This document shows positions 56,237 through 64,000 of a stretch of 64,000 nucleotides of DNA, one piece after another. Where the stretch lies: NCBI GenBank assembly GCA_006384855.1, contig VCJN01003031.1, positions 1 through 64,000 of the forward strand, written 5' to 3'. The notes under the pieces were generated by a model. It was not told the origin of the DNA and did not search any database. It saw only the letters and a program-made list of their open reading frames with translations. Position 1 is the stretch's first letter, and every line of letters begins with the position of its first letter. Origin of the DNA: Tetraselmis striata. Its lineage: Eukaryota > Chlorophyta > Chlorodendrophyceae > Chlorodendrales > Chlorodendraceae. The position numbers and the translations under genes were made by a program.

Positions 56237-56756
56237 TTTTCGGCAATTTCGTCCCGGCGTGTCCTGGGTTTCCCCGGTTGATGTATTACCCCTTCGGGGT
56301 TCGAATGAGGCAATGGTGTACGGGCTACGCCGGACCTACGACTGCAGTTGGCGCAAGATGTCAAGTGTTGGGGCGGCTTCGGCCGACGTCCCGGGGCGAA
56401 CTTTGCTTTTACTTCCCCCTGCTGCAATATGGCATAAAATTTAGGTGTTAGTGTGCGCGCCTGTCCGCGGGCATTTTGCCCGTAGTGGTACATGGTACCC
56501 ACTATATAATTACATGAGCTAGCTGCAAACAACGTACTACCGTCCGGTAACAACTAAAAGTTAGAATCACTGCTGCAGCACGGGTGCGCAATATGTGAAG
56601 GCGGCGCGGCTGCAAGTACCGCGGTCTTTATCACTCCCCGTGGCCGCCGCCACCCGCCGCCCAAGTCCTTCGGACTTCCTTCGGAAAAACCTTCGGACTA
56701 CCTAGCCGGCGGGCGAGCGGTGCGCGCAACGCACATGCGTCGGGCGTAATGACCAC

Positions 56757-56835
56757 ATGTTGGATTTGAATCTGCGCCCGAGGGCCGAGGCAAGTCTCTT
56801 AAACTCGCCCCAAGCCGTAGGCAGGCGGAAAGAGC
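56757..56835 (-). other. tRNA-Leu-like sequence (pseudo-tRNA or SINE head)
   Basis: On the minus strand, GAGTTTAAGAGACTTGCCTC is followed by CCCTCGGGCGCAG, like the long variable arm of class II tRNAs, and GATTCAAATCC, a B-box match. The T stem pairs poorly and the D arm appears shortened, so it is a relic rather than an active gene. Confidence 0.3.
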
Positions 56836-57263
56836 CACTTAATCAGATTTTGAAAGTAAATATCTCACCGGAATCGGCACGGCCTCATTTTACCGCGTGG
56901 TGCAATACTAATTGCATGTAAGTACAAAATGCCCCTGTTATTTTGCGGTATGTAGTAGTGGTGCAGGGAGGGGGTGTCACACTTTTTCGCCGATCTTGTG
57001 GTTTCGGAGCCATGCTGGCCCCATTCGACAAGATGTGTAGCCGCGGGAGTACGGTTGGTAAGGACGCGTCCGGAGTCGTTGCGATCGTGTGGTTGTAGGG
57101 CATTGATTCATCTTTCGCCATTGGTTTCCGGAGATGCAGCGCCGATGTAGCGCCCCAACAACGCAAGTAAATGATACTATCGTTGTACGTGAGCATCCGC
57201 TCGATTCGCCAGCTTGAACACGCTTTATTTGAAATTTGACATTTCCTACAACTTGATTCCCGC

Positions 57264-57895
57264 TCATTCTCTGATGTTGAACATGCCAGTTGTCTTTCGG
57301 CCAGACGGCACAAGCCCGCATAAGGCCCACATAAGTGAATAGTGCGTAGGGTGCAACCGGTGCTTGATTTTGTATACATGGAGTATTCTATTGTGCAGCC
57401 ATTGCACCGCATGGATGTACATACACTTGAGGGCGGTAACCTCCGCCAGGATCTGCTCCGGTGGATTCAGGCGGCATGGGCGCATGAGCTGCGTCATGCC
57501 CTTGACAACAGACTTGTGTGGGGTGCCAGTGCGGCTCATGATGAGTGGGATGATTTGTACCTTACATCATGGCCACTTGTCGCGCAGGGCTTGCTCGAGC
57601 GGTTCATACGTTGTAAACATGCCGTCGTCGTGGGCCATCTCCATATTGTGGTTGGTGCCGAACTTATCTGCCGCAATTAGGAAAATCTATGCCCCTGCGA
57701 TATCCGAGTCCTCCATGGAACACCCCCCCCCCTGACCGGGTTGGTTGTTCGCAGTGTGTCTGGCTGGCAGTGCTTGGGTTGTTTAGAGCGGGGGGCGACG
57801 GAGTCTGGTATGTGGACCGGGACCCGGATGAGCAGGTTGCCGTCGTCCTCGCCTTCCGTGTCATCGACCTCGTCCCTATTGCAGTCTTCATCCAT
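57264..57895 (-). pseudogene. LINE 3' end: endonuclease-like C-terminal domain, fragment B
   Basis: On the minus strand an acidic start (MDEDCNRDEVDDTEGEDDG) leads, across shifts, to KFGTNHNMEMAHDDGMFTTY. It then reads VQIIPLIMSRTGTPHKSVVK and ALKCMYIHAVQWLHNRILHV. The last blocks align by eye with fragment A at 60.6-61.9 kb (IKIIPVTLNRSGTMHKLTLE, RKLQRHSIGWLHTLLRI). These belong to the C-terminal domain downstream of RT in algal LINEs. The I-E-I-K-Y-C motif is damaged here. Confidence 0.45.
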
Positions 57896-57899
57896 TTTT

Positions 57900-59924
57900 C
57901 ATTATCGAAGGCCGGCGCATCGAGTTGGCGGTCGGAGGTGGAGGTCCGAGGTGCATTAGGTCTCGGATTATGACTGCGAGTAGTTCCTCACTGAGAGACG
58001 ATGAGGCTGAGAAGTCTTTAAAGTGTTAGTTCACGAAGTCTGCTGTCATTTTTGGCCACCGGTCTCTGTTCGCCCTCTCCGCATGGCTTTGAGCACTATC
58101 TTTCCTAAGTTATTGTTTCGGCCCTGCGTTGGGCCGTTCACACGGGACCATATGTCCGTTGCTTATGAAGGGGTGGCCAGGGCAAGCATAGGTCAAGGAT
58201 CCACCTGTCATGAGGCGGGTAATGTGCTACCCGTACATGAGCTCGAGTTTGTGGGTGTATTGGACCTGCGTGAACTCCGGGAACTTCCTGTGGAATTCGC
58301 ATAGTGCTCCTCGAGTCCCCGTTCCTCCGCGGACTCGAGGGTAACGCGTTTTAATATATGTGAGCATCACGCGCAGCATGTGCCACACAACTCCTTGAAA
58401 CGGGCATATCAACGGCGCGGTGTGTGGCGAATGGCGCTTGTTGCATATACACATGTGAATGTGTTGGTTTGGCACCGACTAACGCAATGTATGCGAATCC
58501 GAATGTATGAGCACACGGCGCCCCGCGATTAAACGGCATTGCAGTGCAATCCATGAGCCCTTCTTGCCACAACACTCGCACTTGGTCGGCAATAATTCTT
58601 GCTTGGAGCTATCATGTAACCGTCGACTGAAATCGCACACCGCCGCGCCGTTCGAGGCACTAGCGTGCATATTATTGCTATGGCCAATGTTCTCAGAAAA
58701 CGCGGGTGTGTGCGTGGGCATGGCGTCGGTAACCAAGCAAAGTCTATGCGGCGCAGTGAGAGCTCTACCCACCCACTAGCTGGCGCGGTGCGACGGGCAA
58801 AGGCTATGAAGATGAGCGCGCATGGCGGCATTGCAAGAACATCGCAAATATGTGTATGTTTGAGGCACCAAACGCAAGCAATAGTAAATGATGTGTACAA
58901 TATCAATGCCCCCGTGATTCGTCGATGGATACATGACACCGGGTGTGGCAAGCAAGCCTCGCTTACTGCAGTATGTTTTCAAATCCTTATGTTACCACGG
59001 GGGGGGGGGGGGGGGGGGGCAACTGATTGTGGTCTCTTGTTAGCCCATCTCGAAAACTTGGCATCGAGTCGTGCACTACACTAAACTTGGCGTCATGCGA
59101 CGTCGAACGCCAATCCTACATCTACGACGCGCGCGCACCCTCGTACCGCCCCAACACAAGTGTGTCCGGACACATGTGCAAGCGGATTGCGACAAGCGCA
59201 CGAGGCCGAAAGTCTAGAGCCTACATGTGTTGTAACAACTACGACCTCATACTTCTCCGCCGCTTTTTACGGTGTTGCATGGAAAGTATTACATTACCCA
59301 GTGTTGCGGCACGAGAGGATATGATGGGCGGAGTGCGGCCTCTTTGGAGTGCCGGCCGCCACCATACATGACCTCCCCGCCCCTACCTAACTCGTTCAGC
59401 TGTCGGCATTGCGCCACCGCACCCCTACTCTACACCTCCGCCTAGCTAGCGAAGTCAAGCCCCAATATAATGTACACACCCGGGAGAATCCGGCGTTCCA
59501 GACCGCCGACCCACGCGCACACCCCCGCGATTTGTATATTTTCCGTTGGATCGGCCGATAATAACCCGCCTCCCATCTACGATCCATATTGCGCGCCGTC
59601 AACGCCACGCCACTGAACCCGATGCCCCGTCGGAGCCAGTCCCTGCTCCGCCAAAGACACTGACTCGCAGCGCCATCGGGACGCAATCTCGGCCCTCGTG
59701 GCAAGCCCGTCCACCCCGCTTATTCGTGACCCGGCGTCAGCACCGATCGATGCAGCCTCCAGCGCGCGGCGTCGGCCTAGCTCGCGGGTTGCCCGCCTCC
59801 GGCAGGCGCCGCATCACCCCCGCACAATGGGGCGCCCTCCATACCCGCACCTAGAGACCGAAACCGAGACCAAGACCGGGCAGACGTTCACCCTCGACCT
59901 AAATTGGGGGTGGCAGCCGTGTCG

Positions 59925-59960
<36 letters not shown>

Positions 59961-60600
59961 AAATCTAGATAGGCGGACGGGGCAGCCCACAGACCGGCCG
60001 CGGCCGCCACACGTACACTGGCCCCCGACCCGCCGACGACCCCGCTTCGATCTTCACCCAACGACGACGCACATCAGGCTGCCCCGATCACCACCATCGG
60101 ACTCCTCAACCCCCCCCCCCCCCCCCCCCTCGGCACAGCCGATCTGCGGTGCACACTAAAGCCCTCGCCACCTCCCCCCCCGAGGCACTACATCGCGCGC
60201 TAGGTCAGTCGAGCACCGCAGCGCCCCCGACTTTCCCGGAGCCCAGCATCTTCAGCGCTGCCGGCGGAACGCCTCGGCTGCCTCAGCCGGAGTGCTGCAG
60301 CTCTGCTGGCGGGGAAGGGGAGGCATGTGAAGGGCCGTCCATGTTGGCGTCCTACCTGCACCCGCCGGGATGGTGGGCGGCGGCTATCTATATGAGGGAC
60401 AGTGATGGGTTTGTATATATGGGGGCCTAAAAAGCACGAGGAATGCCCGGCCATAGTGGACTAGAGTACGGGTAGGGACGGAAAGGGGGTTTACAAGTTG
60501 AAAGTGAAATTGATTTACAACATGCTGGCTTGCTGCTCTCCACTGCCCAAGCCGAGTTGCTTCTCAAGACATGCTTTATCCAACCGATGTGGGAACCTTA
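57900..60600. other. Repeat-derived spacer with long poly-C and poly-G
   Basis: No intact gene. A minus-strand fragment near 58230-58400 (GALCEFHRKFPEFTQVQYTH) and Pro/Arg-rich plus-strand frames (59546-60159) look like decayed element ORFs. Homopolymers: G 58999-59019, C 59926-59958 and C about 60109-60129. Confidence 0.4.
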
Positions 60601-60604
60601 AGGA

Positions 60605-61894
60605 TTACGGGTGCAGCTTCCTTCCTTTCGCCCGCGCCCCTCCTCCTACCATGCCGATTGATATTGTCCCCCCCCCCCCCCCCCCCCCTGCCGTAACGGG
60701 GTGTTGTGTACGGTGATCTGCGGAAGCGTGTATGTTACCGGTAGGTAGGTGGGTGTGCGTGCGGGGTTTGTGGGAGGTATTGGGGTTGGACCTGGCAAGT
60801 TTGAGGGACTGTCGGGATATGCGGAGGAGAGTATGTAGCCATCCGATTGAGTGTCTTTGGAGTTTTCTATAGAGGCGGATTGCAACGGCGTTGGGACGAG
60901 GCGGAGGGGGTTTGTCCGGGGGTTGCTTCTTGGGGCGGAGGACCGTGAGGTTATGGAGGGCTTCTAGTGTGAGTTTGTGCATGGTACCGCTGCGGTTAAG
61001 GGTGACGGGGATGATTTTAATCGGACACTCCAGCCTTTGCTGACGTAGGGCACGCACCATGTGTTGGTACATTTCGCGGATGAGAGCGTGTACGATGGCA
61101 TGATTGAAATCAGTGCAGTATTTGATTTCGATTATCTGTATTTTTGGACTGCTCTGGGATCGGTGTTCATTTGGGAGATAGGTTTCGGTGGCCGGGTCGT
61201 TCCCAGTCGAATCCGACGATGCGTCATGCGTCCGGCTTGCAGTGTTTAGGGCGAAGGTGGTGGTTGTGATGGGGAGGGGGGGTAGCATGGTCGTAGGGAG
61301 CAGGGTGGGTGCTTGTGCGGCGCTGGGACCTTCGGTTTCCCCTTCTTGAGTGTCGGCTAGGCGATCGGGGGTGTTGATGCACGGGACTGTGTGTGTGATT
61401 CTGTCGGTTAGGTCGGAAATCATGGTGTCTCTGTTGGGGGAGGAGAAGACAGCCACATGTTTGGTGCCCGCGTCCGTGGATAGAACGTGCCATCGACCGC
61501 CGTTCAGGACTTCCATCTCGTTGAGGAGGAGTTTAAACGTGCTGTTGTGTCGGTGTGGCTTAAGGCCGGCCATGGAGTAGGGGCAGTTGCCTGCCATGTG
61601 GCCGTCGCCGAGGTGCTGTCCATATTTCCCGCATGTGAAGACGGCTGGCCTTTGCGTCTCATTCGGCTTGAGTGCGTTCCCCACATGAATTCCAGCCCGT
61701 AGTTTCTTTCCGAGATGGTGATGTCCCAAGGGGTGACGAGGTCCGGCATTACACATGTGGCCAACGCTTGGTCTATGAGGTGGGAGTGTGGGGCTTCGTC
61801 GGAGGTGTCGTAGCCTACTGTAGCGCTGGCGTGTTTCCGGAGGGCGGTTTTTAGGTTGTGGGGGGTGTAAGGGGTGGTCGGCGCGCCGCGGCAT
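60605..61894 (-). pseudogene. LINE 3' end: zinc knuckle plus EIKYC endonuclease-like domain, fragment A
   Basis: The minus-strand frame contains a zinc-knuckle-like CGKYGQHLGDGHMAGNC followed by MAGLKPHRHNSTFKLL, and then IIEIKYCTDFNHA with IKIIPVTLNRSGTMHKLTLE and LQRHSIGWLHTLL. The combination of a knuckle with RHN and a following E-I-K-Y-C core is the C-terminal arrangement of algal LINEs that use a restriction-like (PD-D/E-x-K) endonuclease. The preceding RT is missing, which is normal for 5'-truncated LINE insertions, though part of the pre-knuckle sequence (ISERNYGLEFMWGTH) persists in another frame at about 61700. The 1.29-kb frame itself is open. Confidence 0.6.
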
Positions 61895-61899
61895 GGGTA

Positions 61900-62353
61900 G
61901 TTCAGTTACACGTCATCGGCTGGTGTGAGGGGTGGTTGGCGCCTACGGTTACGGTAGTGTCAGGTGGGATTGTCCCCGTGGCTACTTCGTTCGTAACCCT
62001 GGGGTTTACAAAAATCAAAAGGGAAAATACAACGGAGAAGGGATATGCCCGCTAGTTGAGGGACCCGGCCTTCAGAGGGTTGCACGCTACGTACTATTTA
62101 ATTGGGGGATCTTTATGCGGGTTCGTGCCGCCGGGCCGTAAGACAATTGATCCGTTTAGCATAAAAGACGAAGCGGGTATAAAGTTAGAAGAAGCTTCAA
62201 GTTCCAAATATAACAACTATTTGCTTCGACGTTGGTGGCGAAATATGTCAGTAAAAACGAAGAAAAATGGGTGTAGCCCCCTACCCAAGGAGACATCATG
62301 GCTTATTACGAGAATAGCAGAAGTGTGCATAATATATCGTACAATATACATAA
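61900..62353. other. Short spacer between element relics
   Basis: This AT-richer DNA lies upstream (minus-strand sense) of LINE fragment A. It contains AAATATAACAACTATTTGCT-like low-GC sequence with no recognised gene. Confidence 0.4.
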
Positions 62354-62587
62354 TTACGCGTGCCCGCTAACAAAGTTTACTTGGCTGCTCCCAATGTGGC
62401 CCCGCTCACCAATCCAAGCGATATACCGAATAACCGAAAGACGGCGACAATAGTCGCCTCCGTCCGGCGGGCTAATGCTCTCGGAGAAGTGGTAGAACTT
62501 CGCGAACTGAGACATCTTGCCGGCGTAGCTCTTGAGCGTCTGGGAGGGGAGGGAGCTGGAGAGGAGGCAGAGGGTGCGCTGCCCCAA
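62354..62587 (-). pseudogene. Second tyrosine-recombinase fragment (N-terminal domain)
   Basis: On the minus strand, SLPSQTLKSYAGKMSQFAKF is followed by SVIRYIAWIGERGHIGSSQV. This matches the SAM-like N-terminal domain of the recombinase at 28.4-29.2 kb (TKTYENYGAGVRQYLEFC, EMLRYVTWIGPSGTITAG). It ends after GSSQV with no catalytic domain, so it is truncated. Upstream minus-strand sequence to about 62880 could be its leader in another frame. Confidence 0.5.
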
Positions 62588-62589
62588 CT

Positions 62590-64000
62590 CCTAAGAGCCG
62601 AACGCTTCATGTAGACATGCTCGGAGTGAAGCCGCCATAGGGCGAGAGCTTCGGGCTCTTCAATCACGTAAGTGCGACATTTGACCGACGGAGTAACTCG
62701 AGGCCGGCCTATTTCTGCAAAGTAATCGACCGTGGTGGTTAAGTTGCCGGTAGCTGGACGGCAATTGATGCACGATTCGGTATGGGCACCAGTACGGGTT
62801 TGCGGGGCAATGTTCAGGTAAGCGGGCCGCCCCGCGCGCCCGTCGCGCTCGTAGCGCATGTCTCGCGTGTAACGCACACGCACAAATGACGGTCGTTGCG
62901 AACCGGTCGTAACCCGAAGAGACTACAGTAGTAACAACCGATGGACGCATTGATGAAATGGCATGGGAGACGGGTTGTTGAACCATCATGTGCAGGTGTG
63001 CGGATGGTTGATGGATGGTGTTACTCGGCCACGACGCGCCGCAGCAAGGTCTAAATGAAGTATGCAGAGGAGGGGGTCCGGTCCGGACACTGGGCGCTCA
63101 TCCCGTCGTTGAGCCAGAGCTCGTCATCCAAATGTACCAGCTCCACATGGGCCGGCAAGCGCCGGTCATCCAGCTGTTGTTTGTAAGGTCGGTACGCAAA
63201 GTGAAAAGCCCGTGCACTCGGCTGACCGGTCGATCGTCCTCGTAACCATGCTCTGATCGTTGCAGTAGCTCTGGCACCGCGAGGTAGTCGTCCTCGTCAC
63301 TCGCGGATTTTACTATGACTCGGCCGCTCTGGGCTAGCTCTAGCAAGTCGGGGCGCACCGCGGCTCCCCCGCTGCATGTCGGCTGTCTGGCGACGCGCTG
63401 CCCGGAGCCAAAGCCATGTGCTCCGTCTCCATCGACACCACATTCACGAGCCGTCAATTGGGCTAGCGACGATGTGAGCTTGAGCAGCAATGTAGATTGA
63501 GCATGCGTGTCTGCTTGCAACGATTCGATCGTCGGCCCGGTGACGGTGTCTTCTCCATCTGGCAGGGTGACGCACGGACGTACGGATGAGAATTACACAC
63601 ACGGATTGTGAGCTGGTGTGGTCTTGAAACAACTTGTGTGACCTTGCCCGCAACAAGTTTATCGCCGTGTGTAACACAACGAAACTTGAAGATGGCAGGC
63701 TCAAGTGTTACGGCTGCTTTTATGTATGCTCGTGTTGCACACGAACGGGCGCGGAGACAGGTGAACGAATAACCCATGCCACTTTGCAGCACCGGTATTA
63801 GGAAAAAGCAGTTAACAGTTAAGAAGAGAGGAAACCCTAACATAAACTAGTTCAGATCAATACCGATGAAGCTATAGCTGGCACCTCAGACTAGCTAAGA
63901 CTATTATGCGGCAGGGGCCACTTCGAGCAAACCCGGTAATGTAAAGTAAAGTTTGCCCCCGGTCATGGGCCGATGCCGCCCCAACACTTGATGACCCCGT
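62590..64000. other. Unresolved region at the window edge
   Basis: Minus-strand frames near 63098-63520 (VKSASDEDDYLAVPELLQRS) may be further YR-retrotransposon sequence, but no domain is diagnostic. Nothing else was recognised. Confidence 0.35.

Larger units (their letters stand above)
55739..57260. other. Spacer with tRNA-like sequences and CCTTCGGA repeats
   Basis: No protein gene was supported. It holds two tRNA-like segments (listed separately) and a short cluster of TCCTTCGGA words around 56670-56700 that form small hairpins. Confidence 0.5.

Noticed and set aside
60605..61894. A 429-aa cellular zinc-finger protein
   Set aside because: The knuckle, RHN block and E-I-K-Y-C core together match LINE 3' ends, and a diverged second copy of the C-terminal part lies nearby.
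1..64000. Prokaryotic replicon, CRISPR array, prophage or giant-virus insertion
   Set aside because: Spliced genes, transit peptides and eukaryotic retroelements dominate. No regularly spaced short repeats, capsid, polymerase or packaging genes were seen.

Overview
The window is nuclear DNA of a eukaryote, most probably a flagellated green alga (Viridiplantae). Genes are split by short GT-AG introns and coding DNA is very GC-rich. Three proteins are of plant or plastid type: a plastid threonyl-tRNA synthetase without a TGS domain, an ALB3 thylakoid insertase, and an ortholog of the plant coiled-coil protein BLISTER. A small thioredoxin resembling flagellar dynein light chains suggests a flagellum. 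Species cannot be fixed from sequence alone. Runs of 10-40 C or G recur throughout, mostly in introns and intergenic DNA, while long A or T runs are nearly absent.

Layout. 1-3.2 kb: transposon-like pieces (a Cys-rich ribbon, a 190-bp tandem repeat, a BED-finger/Tudor-like gene on the minus strand). 3.2-5.7 kb: no gene seen. 5.7-8.7 kb (+): SAM-domain protein in seven exons, convergent with plastid ThrRS (9.0-11.7 kb, -). A 0.9-kb divergent promoter region separates ThrRS from an ARM-repeat/BTB protein (12.6-14.8 kb, +), which carries an apparent one-base frameshift. 15.6-20.1 kb (+): a STAND ATPase with NB-ARC, helical and WD40 modules (Apaf-1/NLR-like) and a degenerate P-loop. 20.1-31 kb: gene-poor and repeat-derived, ending in a tyrosine-recombinase retrotransposon whose recombinase lies head-to-head with its reverse transcriptase/RNase H. 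31.4-34.6 kb (+): ALB3. 36.8-41.1 kb (+): a protein with a C-terminal HSP20-like fold. 41.5-42.6 kb (-): thioredoxin. 44-47.9 kb: unrecognised ORFs and spacer. 47.9-54.3 kb (+): BLISTER ortholog in 13 exons, about 1500 aa. 55.0-55.7 kb (-): ankyrin-repeat protein. 56-64 kb: tRNA-like sequences, two LINE 3' ends encoding a zinc knuckle and/or endonuclease-like domain, and a second tyrosine-recombinase fragment.

The genes do not form an operon or pathway. Shared themes are plastid biogenesis (ThrRS, ALB3), modular scaffolds (SAM, ARM-BTB, WD40, ankyrin, coiled coil) and decayed YR and LINE retroelements between genes. The most unusual structural observation is that two introns, in ThrRS and BLISTER, each contain complementary poly-G and poly-C tracts, one near each splice site, which could zip the intron shut in the transcript. 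Exon boundaries were derived by hand from splice consensus and reading phase. Those of ThrRS, ALB3, BLISTER, the STAND gene and thioredoxin are mutually consistent in phase; others are flagged as tentative.
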